Source: Secundilactobacillus similis DSM 23365 = JCM 2765 (GTDB taxonomy: Bacteria > Bacillota > Bacilli > Lactobacillales > Lactobacillaceae). From it: DNA of 49,974 nt. The translations under genes and the position numbers were made by a program. The notes beneath the pieces are model-generated. The model was not told where the DNA came from. It did no database searches and worked only from the letters and a program-made list of their open reading frames with translations. The number at the start of each line of letters is the position of its first letter. Position 1 is the stretch's first letter. Shown in pieces: positions 8,216-17,263 of this stretch. The stretch lies in the NCBI RefSeq assembly GCF_001311075.1, contig NZ_BBAD01000017.1, positions 1 through 49,974 of the forward strand, read 5' to 3'.

Positions 8216-10142
8216 TGAGTATTAACAGTCGCTTTTGGGTGTCATTGGTGATGTCCGTGCCAATGGTAGCCGAAATGGTGCTTCACCCGTTGACCGGGTG
8301 GATGCTGCCTGGCGGCGAATGGACAATGCTGGGATTGACGACCATCGTAATGGCGGTGTCAGCCGGCCCGTTCATGCAAAGTGCCTGGGCATCATTTCAA
8401 AAGCACCACTCTAACATGGATACCTTAGTTGCGATTGGGACGGCGACGGCTTATCTGTATAGTATTTATGCGATGATCACCCATCAAGCCGTGTTCTTTG
8501 AATCAGCTGCGGTAGTGACGACCTTCGTGCTACTTGGCCAGGTATTTGAGGAACGGATGCGTAACAACGCATCAAATGCCGTGGAAAAGCTGGTCGATTT
8601 GCAAGCGAAAACCGCCGAAGTATTACGTGACGGCGAGTTCGTCAAAGTCCCACTTGCTGAAGTGGTCGTTGGCGATACGATCCGGGTCAAACCGGGCGAA
8701 AAGGTGGCTGTTGACGGCGTGATCACGCAAGGCACTTCAACCATCGATGAATCGATGGTCACCGGTGAAAGCATGCCGGTGGAAAAGGGTGTCGGTGACC
8801 ACGTCATCGGTTCAACCATCAACAGTAACGGGAGCTTCCAGTTCCAAGCTGAAAAGGTTGGCGAAGATACCATGCTGGCCCAAATCGTGGAACTGGTCAA
8901 AAAGGCTCAAAACAGTCACGCTCCAATTCAAAAGTTAACGGATAAGGTGTCAGACATCTTCGTGCCAATCGTGTTGATGTTGGCGATTTTAACCTTCTTA
9001 ATTTGGTACGTGTTCATTGGTGCCAGTGTTGCGAATGCCTTGATTTTTGCGGTGTCAGTTGTCGTGATCGCCTGCCCATGTGCGCTTGGCCTAGCCACCC
9101 CAACGGCCTTAATGGTCGGGACGGGTCGGAGTGCCAAGATGGGTATTTTGATCAAAATGGTGAGGTCCTTGAAGCCGTGAACGATGTGACAACGGTGGTG
9201 TTCGATAAAACCGGGACCATTACGGTTGGGCAACCAGCTGTGACGGATATCATCGGTGACGCAACGCAAGTGTTGACCGTTGCGGCTGGACTGGAAGAAG
9301 CCTCGGAACACCCACTGGCAACGGCGATTATGACTAAGGCAAAGACCGATGAGATCACTGTGCCAGCAGCGAGCGATTTCAAAGCCATCGAAGGTAAAGG
9401 CGTTGAGGCCAGCGTTGACGGTCAGACCGCCTTTGTCGGCAACGATAAACTACTGGCAGATTACCAAATCAGTGCTGATTTGAAGCAACGGGCGCAACAA
9501 CTACAAGATGAAGCTAAGACGGTGGTTTACGTTGGGCTAAGCGCTCAAGTGATTGGCTTGATTGCCATTCAGGATGCGCCAAAGCCAACCTCTAAAGAAG
9601 CTATCGCTGCATTGAAGTCACGGGGCTTGAAGACCGTGATGTTGACTGGTGATAACCAACGGGTTGCGCGAGCGATTGCGGACCAAGTTGGCATCGACGA
9701 CGTGATCGCGGATGTTTTGCCAGGTGATAAAGCTGACCACATCAAGACCTTACAGCAAGACGGTAAAGTCGCCTTTGTTGGTGACGGGATCAACGATGCG
9801 CCAGCGTTGACGACTGCTGACGTTGGGATTGCCATGGGTTCTGGGACTGATATCGCCATTGAATCTGGTGGTATCGTGTTGGTGAAGAACGATCTCCGTG
9901 ACGTTGACCGGGCGTTAGCCTTGAGTAAGAAGACCTTTAACCGGATCAAACTGAACCTATTCTGGGCGTTCATCTACAACGTGCTTGGGATTCCGGTGGC
10001 GGCTGGGGTGTTCTTCGCAATCGGCGTTACGTTGAGTCCGGAACTCGCTGGGTTAGCGATGGCGTTTAGCTCACTATCCGTTGTGACGAGTTCGGTACTG
10101 TTAAATAAGGCGAAGATTTCAACGCGGGTCCAACCTGCCTAA
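8215..10142 (+). CDS. copA: Copper-exporting P1B-type ATPase CopA, one frameshift
   Basis: About 642 residues after restoring one A in the A-run at 9154-9157. As read, the frame stops at 9180, and the other frame resumes with [20 protein letters not shown]. Motifs in order are [10 protein letters not shown], membrane [27 protein letters not shown] and [20 protein letters not shown] with the terminal [10 protein letters not shown] and MAFSSLSVV segments is the Cu(I) type. It has no N-terminal HMA domain; the chain begins directly at [11 protein letters not shown] before the first spans. Two cupredoxin-like genes lie immediately upstream in the same operon, under Cop boxes. Confidence 0.9.
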
Positions 10143-10150
10143 AGCATTAG

Positions 10151-10197
10151 AAAAGTATCATGAACGGCTCTCCTTGGGCGTTCATGGTACTTTTTTT
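10151..10197 (+). terminator. Intrinsic terminator of the copper operon
   Basis: AAAGTATCATGAACG pairs with CGTTCATGGTACTTT, followed by a T-run up to 10197. The MerR gene promoter (TATGATAAT near 10203) begins right after. Confidence 0.85.
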
Positions 10198-10230
10198 CAT
10201 GGTATGATAATTAAAAAGGAGGTGGCCACT

Positions 10231-11046
10231 ATGCAGAATCGTTTTTCAATCGGTGAAATGGCCAAATTACACCAAACGACAGTCAAGACGTTACGGTATT
10301 ACGACCAAATCGGCCTATTTAAACCGGCCGAAACCGCACCGCAAAGTGGCTACCGATATTACACAACGGCCCAGTTTGAACGGTTAAATACGATTCAGTA
10401 CCTCCAAGCATTGGGGTTATCGCTCAAAGAGATTCAAGCGCACTTGGCGCAACTGGACTTAGGCACGTTTAGGACGTTACTCCAAGAACAGGAACACCTT
10501 GCAGATCAGCGCATTCAAGAACTTATTCGCATGAAGCGCCGGTTTCACGCACGCCTGCAAGACCTTGACGAAGCGCAACGGGTCGACCAACTGGAAATGC
10601 CAGTTATCCAAACGTTGCCAGTTCGACAAATCGTGTCACTGGTACAACCGATTCGGAGTGAACCAGAGTTAGAACTTGCGCTTCGACACTTGGCGACGCA
10701 AGCGGGGTTAGCGCCAGCGATTTTCATCGGTGGCGTTGGCTTAACCATTTCCCGGGAAAACATTCTGGCGCGTCATTTTCAAAGTTACCAAAGTGTCTTC
10801 ATTCTGGTACCGGAAGCCGTTACTGGCCCGTTGGCGGGGACGTTACCGGCTGGTGATTACGCTTGTATTTACTATAATGGTAATCATCAACAATCACGTG
10901 CGGCGTACGAAAAGTTGCTGACCTTTGTGCAAACAGCCGGTTACCAAATTATTGGTGATGCGGTGGAACGCACCGTGATCGACCAGTACGTATCAAAAAA
11001 TGCCACGGATTACCTTACCACGATTCAACTCCCAATTCAGCGTTGA
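10231..11046 (+). CDS. MerR-family regulator with GyrI-like effector domain
   Basis: About 271 residues. The N-terminal HTH reads FSIGEMAKLHQTTVKTLRYY and is followed by the MerR wing FKPAETAPQSGYRYY. A helical linker (EEQ-rich coiled region) leads to a C-terminal domain of the BmrR/GyrI-like small-molecule binding type. Such proteins activate drug-efflux genes when bound by hydrophobic cations. The start ATG has AAGGAGGTGGCCACT before it. The downstream DUF554 gene is 56 bases away. Its targets cannot be read from the context. It lacks the cysteine-rich metal loop of CueR, so it is probably not the copper regulator. Confidence 0.85.
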   Translation: MQNRFSIGEMAKLHQTTVKTLRYYDQIGLFKPAETAPQSGYRYYTTAQFERLNTIQYLQALGLSLKEIQAHLAQLDLGTFRTLLQEQEHLADQRIQELIRMKRRFHARLQDLDEAQRVDQLEMPVIQTLPVRQIVSLVQPIRSEPELELALRHLATQAGLAPAIFIGGVGLTISRENILARHFQSYQSVFILVPEAVTGPLAGTLPAGDYACIYYNGNHQQSRAAYEKLLTFVQTAGYQIIGDAVERTVIDQYVSKNATDYLTTIQLPIQR

Positions 11047-11102
11047 CTCTCCGGTAAGGGGAGGGTTTAAACTAGAAGCATTAACTTAAGGGAGTCGTTA
11101 AC

Positions 11103-11789
11103 ATGATTGGGACGATATTTAACACGATAATGATCATTGTGGGGAGCACGGTGGGCAGTATTTTTAAACGGGGACTTAAACCCCAGTATCACGATATTTT
11201 GATGCAGGCGCTAGGGCTCGCCGTTGTTGGGTTGGGGTTAAATGCCACGATTCAGCACATGCCTGATAGCCACTATCCGGTGCTATTTATTGTCAGTTTG
11301 GCGTTGGGTGGTTTGATTGGACAGTGGCTAGATCTGGAAGGTCGCTTTAATCGCGGATTGGCGCGGTTTTCCGGTAAGAGCAACCTTGCTGAAGGGCTGT
11401 CGACGGCGATTTTGCTGTTTTGTATCGGGACTTTGTCGATCGTGGGGCCAATTGAAGCGGCGTTGAAGCATGACTATACCTACTTGATGACTAACGGGAT
11501 GCTGGATGGGATTACGTCGATGGTGCTGGCGGCATCTTTTGGTATCGGCATCATGATTGCGGCGGCGGTGCTGTTTACTTGGCAGGGGAGTATCTACCTG
11601 TTGGCAACGCTGATGCATGCGGCCATTAGTAATGCTTTATTGAATGAAATCTCAATCGTTGGGGGCATTTTGATTCTGGCTTCGGGATTGAGTATTCTTG
11701 AGATTAAGAAAGTTCATACGTTGAATTTACTGCCGTCGTTGGCGGTGCCACCGCTGTTTTTTATTGCGTTGGCGTTGTTTGGTCGGTAA
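11103..11789 (+). CDS. DUF554 family membrane protein
   Basis: 228 residues with about six or seven hydrophobic spans. The opening IGTIFNTIMIIVGSTVGSIF and the central LLFCIGTLSIVGPIEAAL segment are characteristic of DUF554 (YqgA/YdfK), a possible small-solute transport family without a proven substrate. The ATG follows a GGGAG motif. A terminator closes the gene at 11794-11822, so it may be co-transcribed with the MerR gene. Confidence 0.85.
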   Translation: MIGTIFNTIMIIVGSTVGSIFKRGLKPQYHDILMQALGLAVVGLGLNATIQHMPDSHYPVLFIVSLALGGLIGQWLDLEGRFNRGLARFSGKSNLAEGLSTAILLFCIGTLSIVGPIEAALKHDYTYLMTNGMLDGITSMVLAASFGIGIMIAAAVLFTWQGSIYLLATLMHAAISNALLNEISIVGGILILASGLSILEIKKVHTLNLLPSLAVPPLFFIALALFGR

Positions 11790-11793
11790 GGCG

Positions 11794-11822
11794 GAAGTTC
11801 TGGTTGGTAGCCGGAACTTTTT
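11794..11822 (+). terminator. Intrinsic terminator after the DUF554 gene
   Basis: GAAGTTCTGG pairs with CCGGAACTTT around a 7-base loop, with a T-run after it. Confidence 0.75.
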
Positions 11823-11921
11823 TAGTATGCAGGCGATAATCAATTTTTGAAGTGGGGGAACTACCGGGAAATCAGGCATGATACCATTTTATATTCTGGC
11901 AAGTTTTATCGATCGATATTA

Positions 11922-11970
11922 AAAACCGACCATCTGAGTTAGCCACGTGCTAACTCAGATGGTCGGTTTT
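11922..11970. terminator. Strong bidirectional terminator
   Basis: AAAACCGACCATCTGAGTTA and its complement form a 22-bp stem with a 5-base loop, flanked by A and T runs. It ends the minus-strand membrane gene that follows. Confidence 0.85.
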
Positions 11971-12346
11971 AATGTTCATCATTAGATTTCAACTTTGTAA
12001 AGCAAGCCACGATGACGTTGGTCACCATAATCGATCCGTAAATCGTCACGAAGTTCAAAACGGGTGAATTCAACCAGCGGTCATTTACAATGATCACTGC
12101 CAGATAGCCTACCAACCAAACAACCGTCAACCCGCCTCGCAGCCAAGGCAGGGTACTGACCCGGTTGCGTTGTTTAAGCGTTGGATAATGCCGTTCAATC
12201 AAAGTGATCACCAGCATGTAGATCACCAAAATCAACGCACCATATAAGATGATTTGACCGAACGACAAGCGAACCAGTGGTACCATCAATGCCATCAAAA
12301 TCAACCAACTAACCAACGTATACGCACCGTATTTTAAATCAACCAT
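11969..12346 (-). CDS. Small four-span membrane protein, unknown function
   Basis: 125 residues. Hydrophobic stretches near residues 8-28, 33-50, 68-87 and 94-114 predict four membrane helices. The loop between the second and third is basic (ERHYPTLKQRNR). I do not recognise the family. The gene is preceded by GGGAGGAAATCGAG before the ATG and ends in a strong terminator. It lies 80 bases from the NhaC gene on the same strand and may be transcribed with it. Confidence 0.7.
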   Translation of the reverse strand: MVDLKYGAYTLVSWLILMALMVPLVRLSFGQIILYGALILVIYMLVITLIERHYPTLKQRNRVSTLPWLRGGLTVVWLVGYLAVIIVNDRWLNSPVLNFVTIYGSIMVTNVIVACFTKLKSNDEH

Positions 12347-12425
12347 CTCGATTTCCTCCCATCACCTAGAAGGTATCATACCGAGTGCAATTTGTCGTAA
12401 CCGGTGACTTCATTTTGACTGACTG

Positions 12426-13736
12426 CTAAAACTGTTCCAAAAGATCGTGCTTGGGTGAGTAGCGGGTCAATAGAAAAATCACCGAAACGATACCTAATAC
12501 GATGCAGTACCAACTATACGGCACGATTGCCGCGGCTGAAATCTGGCGATTGCGCCAGCCATCAGTAGTTGACCACCATATGGAATTAGCCCCTGTCCCA
12601 CGCAGGAGAAGACGTCGAGGATGCTGGCCGTATACGATCTAGAGATGCCATAGGTTTCCGATAAATCTCTAGCGATTGGGCCCGCAATCATAATCGATAC
12701 GGTGTTATTCGTCGTGATCACGTCCAGTAACAGAATCAAAAAGGCAATCGCAAACTTTCCACCACGAGTTCCCCGTGCGTGCTTCGTGATCTTATCCAGC
12801 AACCACTGAATGCCACCCATATGAGTCATTAGCGCTGCCAAGCCACCAACCACGATTGAAATCAACGAAATATCAGCCATCGCTAACATTCCTTTGTGGG
12901 CCGCATCCATTGCACCGATGAAGTCAAATTCACCGTAGCCCATGCCGATCACCACGCTGATACGATACCCAGTAATAGGACTAATAGCACGTTTAAATTT
13001 AAAAACGACAGCCCAATCACCACTAGGTACGGTAGAATTTTCAGCCAGTGGATTGCACCTAAGTCACCTAAATGTGCTTGGCCAACCGGCGCCATCATCA
13101 GTAGCGCAATGGTGATCGCTACCGCTGGAATCACCATGATCAGGTTCGTCTTGAATTTAGCGAAAATGGTCACGCCCTGTGTTTTAGCAGAAACGATGGC
13201 GGAACCCGAAATCAGTGAGAGGTCATCGCCAAACATGGCGCCACTCACGACTACCCCGGCCATTAGTGCCATGTTGATATGAGCGATTTGGGCAATGCTA
13301 GCCGCAATTGGCATCAACGCCGCAACGGTTCCCATAGACGTCCCCATCGCAAAACTTAGGATACAGCCAAGGATGAAGACTCCTGGTACCAAGAAAGAAT
13401 GGGGGAGGTACGTCAGACCAATATTGGTGATCGTCTCCACCGCGTGCATCGCTTTCGTCACGTAGTAAAAGGCCCCGGCCAACATGAAGATCACGATCAT
13501 CAGCATCATAGTGTCCTGCCCGGCACCCTTGAAGAACACGGTCAACTTGTCATTGAATTTATCATCACGTTATCACCCTTCAAACAAAAGGCCACGACGC
13601 TTGCCATCACCATGGCCACCAATAATGGCAAATTATCAAAGCTTCCAGTCAAAATGCCCGAGCTAATGTATAAAATCAGAAAAAAGAGCAGTGGTAACAA
13701 CCCAACGAAGTTACCCTGCGGTGTCTTAGAGTTCAC
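12426..13736 (-). CDS. nhaC: NhaC-family Na+/H+ antiporter, three frameshifts
   Basis: Three overlapping frames (13736-13542, 13545-12949, 12955-12494) plus a fourth tail to 12426 join into one antiporter of about 437 residues. Each junction needs one added base, near 13563, 12955 and 12543. Recognisable segments are FAMGTSMGTVAALMPIAA, MFGDDLSLISGSAIVSAK and DVITTNNTVSIMIAGPIA, with a tail ending in RYSPKHDLLEQF. The family exchanges Na+ for H+; some relatives (MleN) exchange malate and lactate. The start is GTG at 13736 with AGTAGGA upstream. Confidence 0.85.
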
Positions 13737-13800
13737 AATAGTTCCTACTTTCAGTTAGTTTTCCGACTGATTATAGCAAGTGGAATTGGGAATTTAATGA

Positions 13801-14005
13801 GAGTGTGCGGAGCGAGGCGGTTAGAAGGCGGCGTGTAATGGGCGCTCAGCTAAACTACCGGTTTTTGGTAGTTTGGCTGAGCGCCCATTACACATAGCCT
13901 TCTGCCTCGCGTAGCACTATTCGGCGTGGTAGCCAGAAGGCACGTGGTTGACAAACTCCTCCTACGTCAGGAACCCTAGAAATAACAACCCAAGCGGCAC
14001 CGAAT
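13801..14005 (+). repeat. Family A palindromic repeat, copy A2
   Basis: Outer arms GCGAGGC (13812-13818) and GCCTCGC (13904-13910) surround AGAAGGC/GCCTTCT and an inner stem of about 25 bp with loop GGTTTTT. TTCGGCG follows at 13920 and a degenerate partner GGCACCGAA at 13996-14004. The inner arm sequence is unrelated to that of A1, although the layout is the same. I see nothing else in 14005-14156. Confidence 0.85.
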
Positions 14006-14156
14006 TTTGTCGCCCGAACGAGCGCCTTTCACGGCGACTTTGGCGAGCGAAGCGATGCCAAACAGCATACATCCAAAATCAAACCTAACGCTTGCGCTTT
14101 TCACAAACAACAAAAAAACCGAACACAAAAAGCGTGCTCGATTCAGTAAAACGAAT

Positions 14157-15563
14157 TTAATCATTCAAAGTAAATTGCAACTTCATCTGTGGTTCACCCA
14201 GTGCCAGCATCTGCCCGAGAAGCTTATTGGCGTTCTTGCGGGTAACATCGGCCATTTGGTTGTTGATGTCTTCGAGGTAAGCAGGCAAGTCGGCTTGATC
14301 AGCAGCGGCCTTGTCAGCTTGAATCTGAAGGTTACGGCAAGCGGCAACGGTGTGTTCTTCAAACAGGTTTTCCTGATCTTCGTACAGACCGAAGTTGCTG
14401 TCGCCGATGAGGGCCATGATGTTGCTCAACCAGTACATGTTGGTTGGGTCGCATTCGCCAGTAGTGCTCTTGTAAGCCAGTGGCGTGTCTTTAACGTTGG
14501 CGTAGAATGGCACAACGGCGTTAAAGGTGTTAGGGCCAAATGCTAACCAGTGAATACCAGCGATTTCAGCTGGAACATCGTTTCTAATCTGGAGAATGTG
14601 TAATTCCTGGTTCCGATTAATCCCGATTGGCCGGAACTGCTTCTTCTCGGCTTCGGTCCCGGTACCATAAGGATCGTAAGGGGTGTTTTGGTAGTGAGAA
14701 CTCAACACGAACTTAACGTCTTCCACGCTGATCTTCTTTTGCGTCCGGCAAATAAATGGCAGATCCTGATCGATTGGCGTGGTGTCAAATTCAGGGTTGA
14801 AATACTTTTGACCATACCAAGCCCGTGGATTGTTGTAACGGGTATCCTTGATCGTGGCACTCCCGAAGATGTGGCGAAGGTTTACTTGGTCACGGTCGGG
14901 GTTCAAGTGGTAGGTTTCAATCAATTCTGGGAGATCAGCGGCGTAAAGCGTGTCATCTGAATCAAAGTCGAATTGGTCGATGTTCATGCGGTTAGGGGCG
15001 ATGACGTAAGCATCGTCTGGAATCCGGATGGCAGCCCAGTGGTGACCGGCGATGGACTCAAAGTACCAAACTTCATCTTTGTCAGAGAAAGCCATGGCGT
15101 TGAGTTCGTAAGTCCCGTATTTTTCCAACAAGGCCCCTAAGCGTTTAACGCCTTCGCGAGCGGAGTGGATGTAAGGTAGGGTGATCGTTGTAATGTCTTC
15201 TTCACCGATCCCGTCGTCAACTAAGGGATCGACCCCTAAAATTCGGGAGTTGGAGGTGATGGTTTCCGTAGCGGTCATGGCCACGTTATCACTGTTGATC
15301 CCGGCAGCGGCCCAGAGTCCGTGGCCGTCAGTGCCTTCTGGGGTTGAGGTGTAAGCCAGTGGGTTGTCAGGGAGGTCAATGGCGACCTTACTGAGTACCG
15401 ATTGGTAGTGGCGTGGTTGGTCTTCAGGCTTAACCACCACAAACTTCTGAGGGTCCAATGGTGCAGCCCCGTCTTCGTTTCGAGCAATCATGGTTGAGCC
15501 GTCAATGGAAGCGTTCTTTCCCACTAGTACTGTGGTACAAGAACCCTTGATCCGTTTAGTCAT
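14157..15563 (-). CDS. pepD: C69-family dipeptidase PepD
   Basis: A 468-residue Ntn-hydrolase of family C69, the normal length for lactobacillal dipeptidase A. The likely nucleophile is Cys9 in [14 protein letters not shown], exposed after removal of a short propeptide. Family signatures [31 protein letters not shown] and [20 protein letters not shown] are present. It cleaves a broad range of dipeptides in the cytoplasm, supplying amino acids from peptides. GAGGAGATGCTC stands before the ATG. It is monocistronic, bounded by repeat A2 and the parS-like site. Confidence 0.93.
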   Translation of the reverse strand: MTKRIKGSCTTVLVGKNASIDGSTMIARNEDGAAPLDPQKFVVVKPEDQPRHYQSVLSKVAIDLPDNPLAYTSTPEGTDGHGLWAAAGINSDNVAMTATETITSNSRILGVDPLVDDGIGEEDITTITLPYIHSAREGVKRLGALLEKYGTYELNAMAFSDKDEVWYFESIAGHHWAAIRIPDDAYVIAPNRMNIDQFDFDSDDTLYAADLPELIETYHLNPDRDQVNLRHIFGSATIKDTRYNNPRAWYGQKYFNPEFDTTPIDQDLPFICRTQKKISVEDVKFVLSSHYQNTPYDPYGTGTEAEKKQFRPIGINRNQELHILQIRNDVPAEIAGIHWLAFGPNTFNAVVPFYANVKDTPLAYKSTTGECDPTNMYWLSNIMALIGDSNFGLYEDQENLFEEHTVAACRNLQIQADKAAADQADLPAYLEDINNQMADVTRKNANKLLGQMLALGEPQMKLQFTLND

Positions 15564-15655
15564 AAATAGAGCATCTCCTCAATTAGAATTACGGTTTAAT
15601 TGTAGGGCATTTATCGGTAAAAAGCGAGGTTCTGGCTTGCTGAAAAAATGGTGAA

Positions 15656-15671
15656 TGTTTCATGTGAAACA
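15656..15671. promoter_or_regulatory. parS-like palindrome
   Basis: TGTTTCATGTGAAACA differs from the ParB-binding consensus TGTTTCACGTGAAACA at one central base. It lies between the dipeptidase and SMR genes, 20 bases before the SMR promoter. It could be a chromosomal parS site or simply a local operator. Confidence 0.55.
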
Positions 15672-15690
15672 TTTAATTGATTGCCACAAG

Positions 15691-15719
15691 TTGCCCCAAA
15701 TTTTTCAATGTGATAGGAT
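15691..15719 (+). promoter_or_regulatory. Promoter of the SMR exporter gene
   Basis: TTGCCC (15691-15696) and TAGGAT (15714-15719) are 17 bases apart. Transcription would begin near 15726 and give a leader of about 120 bases. Confidence 0.55.
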
Positions 15720-15739
15720 ACAAGGAACAAAACAGCACA

Positions 15740-15813
15740 TTACCACCGGGTAAGCAGCACGAGGTGGCATTCCGTTAGGTCGTTGAAGGAATGCCGCAGC
15801 GGGCTGCTTTTTT
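15740..15813 (+). promoter_or_regulatory. Structured leader with intrinsic terminator, riboswitch-like
   Basis: AAGCAGC (15752-15758) pairs with GCTGCTT (15803-15809), followed by Ts to 15813. Inside, GGCATTCC (15766-15773) pairs with GGAATGCC (15788-15795). An alternative pairing, CCACC (15743-15747) with GGTGG (15763-15767), would disturb the inner stem. TTACC/GGTAA at 15740-15753 is a further small hairpin. The gene it controls resembles guanidinium exporters, which are often riboswitch-controlled. I could not match it to a known guanidine class. Confidence 0.55.
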
Positions 15814-15848
15814 GCGTTGGTAGTGAGGCCAATATTTAGGAGGACAAG

Positions 15849-16169
15849 ATGATGGCTTGGATTTATTTAGTGATTGCGGGAATTTTTGAAGTAGTTTGGG
15901 CGAGTTTTTTGAAGTTGAGTGAAGGGTTCTCACACTTGGGCTGGTCGGTTGCAACGATCATTGGGATGGTGTTGAGCTTTCTCTTCTTAGCGAAGGCCAC
16001 GCATCAATTACCGTTGAGTTTGGCTTACCCGATTTGGACCGGCATCGGCGCCCTTGGGACGGTAATCGTTGGGGTTATGGTGTTTGGTGATCGTTTGAAT
16101 CCGTTGACTTGGGTGTTTGTTGGCGTACTGTTAATTGGGATTATCGGCATTAAGTTAACGACAAACTAA
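15849..16169 (+). CDS. SMR-family exporter, SugE/Gdx type
   Basis: About 105 residues with four membrane helices. The essential glutamate is in IAGIFEVVWA, and the SugE/Gdx-like segment YPIWTGIGALGTVIVGV is present. Gdx proteins are dual-topology homodimers exporting guanidinium; other SMRs export quaternary ammonium compounds. The lack of a second SMR gene nearby fits a homodimer. Two adjacent ATGs (15849, 15852) both suit the AGGAGG at 15838-15843. Expression probably depends on the terminator in its leader. Confidence 0.88.
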   Translation: MMAWIYLVIAGIFEVVWASFLKLSEGFSHLGWSVATIIGMVLSFLFLAKATHQLPLSLAYPIWTGIGALGTVIVGVMVFGDRLNPLTWVFVGVLLIGIIGIKLTTN

Positions 16170-16200
16170 AAACACCGGCACCCTTGAGACACCAGTGTTA
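16168..16200. terminator. Terminator between convergent SMR and EAL genes
   Basis: On the minus strand AACACTGG pairs with CCGGTGTT and is followed by five Ts. It ends the EAL gene and perhaps the SMR gene as well. Confidence 0.6.
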
Positions 16201-16227
16201 GCTAAGAAGTAGCTGACCTTTAAGTGA

Positions 16228-16917
16228 TTAACTTTCGCAGATGGCACCGTCCGCGTTATTTGGCAATAATGCGGGTTTGCCCGTGTAGTATCCTTGCACG
16301 ATATCACAGGGGTAATCGTGTTGCACAACGGCGAGGTCGTGGGCACTTTCAAGCCCCTCAATCGCTAGCATCTTGTCGTTTTCTTGCGAGAGGTCGTACC
16401 AAAAATTCAGCTCTGGCGCGATATCGCTAATGTGGGCGAATGGCCGGAAATTTTGGAAGGCAAACTTGTATTCATCGATGTAGTCGTTGAGTTTGAACAC
16501 GAGACTAGGCGTGTTATCGCCGGTGCCAACGTCATCCATGCAAACCAGTAACCCGTAATCGTGGAACCGCTTGGCTGCCGCGAGTAATTGCGAGTCAGTA
16601 ACCCGTGGATCAGTGCGTTCGGTTAGCTCAGTGAACAGCCGAATTGAGGTTGTCGCTTGAACGCGAGCGACCATGTCAATGTATACCGGATCAATGAACT
16701 GTAGCTGTTCAAGGTTAAACGATAAAATGGTGATCGATTCAGGCATGGTACGTAGTGCTTTGGTTAATAGGCGTTCGATTTCGTCTGCCGAAATATCGCC
16801 GAAGTTGGTAGGCAAAACCCATTGATTGCCGCGGTATTCACGAATAAAGAGCTCGTAGCCGACTGGCACGTCAGTCGGCTGTTGCGCTGCAAATTTGGGT
16901 TGGCCGTAAAACGTCAT
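16228..16917 (-). CDS. EAL-domain protein, divergent signature
   Basis: About 229 residues, a stand-alone EAL domain of normal size. The signature E-A-L is E-L-F at residues 22-24. Other active-site positions look retained: N in LSFNLE, E in FTELTE, paired D in MDDVGTG, E in AIEGLE and Q in DIVQGYY. EAL domains hydrolyse cyclic di-GMP or serve as its receptors. No GGDEF gene is in the window, so catalysis is uncertain. ATG at 16917 follows GGAGGG with 10 bases between (a TTG three bases earlier is possible). A terminator hairpin lies in its leader. Confidence 0.82.
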   Translation of the reverse strand: MTFYGQPKFAAQQPTDVPVGYELFIREYRGNQWVLPTNFGDISADEIERLLTKALRTMPESITILSFNLEQLQFIDPVYIDMVARVQATTSIRLFTELTERTDPRVTDSQLLAAAKRFHDYGLLVCMDDVGTGDNTPSLVFKLNDYIDEYKFAFQNFRPFAHISDIAPELNFWYDLSQENDKMLAIEGLESAHDLAVVQHDYPCDIVQGYYTGKPALLPNNADGAICES

Positions 16918-16951
16918 CAATAGATATCCCTCCAATTTTATCAGGTGAATT

Positions 16952-16996
16952 AAAAACGACCCGAGCATGTCGTATAAGAACACATGCGCGGGTCGT
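16952..16996 (-). terminator. Terminator hairpin in the leader of the EAL gene
   Basis: On the minus strand the arm at 16996-16982 pairs with the arm at 16970-16956 (core CGACCCG/CGGGTCG plus ACATGC/GCATGT). A U-run follows before the ribosome binding site of the EAL gene. It lies downstream of a good minus-strand promoter, so it looks like an attenuator. Confidence 0.65.
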
Positions 16997-17064
16997 GGCG
17001 TTGGTTAAGTCCAACACTTGAGCGTTTTTTACATTTAATTTTTAATTCCTGATTTACTGCCTCC

Positions 17065-17093
17065 AGTATACGGGGTTAACTAATGAAGTTCAA
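17065..17093 (-). promoter_or_regulatory. Promoter of the EAL gene
   Basis: On the minus strand TTGAAC (17093-17088) and TATACT (17070-17065) are separated by 17 bases. The predicted leader is about 140 bases and includes the terminator at 16952-16996. Confidence 0.65.
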
Positions 17094-17188
17094 GGGTAAA
17101 TTTAACAAATTCTAATATAAGTAATATTGAGAAACAACAGCGCAAAAATGTTTGGACCGGTGACAAAATCGAATCATTTAAAAATTAA

Positions 17189-17241
17189 TTGACATATTCA
17201 CGTTGTAGTTTACAATACTACGTAACTAGTATTCAAAACTA
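17189..17241 (+). promoter_or_regulatory. Promoter with tandem operator boxes, FakB/DegV operon
   Basis: The -35 is TTGACA (17189-17194) and the -10 is TACAAT (17211-17216). Two similar 15-bp boxes of form TAGT-N7-ACTA lie at 17206-17220 and 17227-17241. They are exactly 21 bases apart, two helical turns, so two protein dimers could bind one face. The first covers the -10 box, which predicts repression. No matching regulator gene is adjacent. Confidence 0.65.
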
Positions 17242-17263
17242 CGAAAAAGATGAGGGTCATGAG

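Noticed and set aside
9150-9180. Programmed frameshift in copA, as known for making a short copper chaperone in Escherichia coli
   Set aside because: The break is after the CPC motif, far from any metal-binding domain, and a single missing A fits the same error seen in many other genes here.
14157-15500. Antisense frames inside pepD (for example 14688-14960)
   Set aside because: Lack ribosome binding sites and recognisable domains; pepD is intact on the minus strand.
16956-17030. tRNA-like stems (GTTGGTTAAGTCCAAC) near the EAL leader
   Set aside because: No acceptor stem, T-loop (TTCGA) or length consistent with a tRNA; the main hairpin is a terminator.
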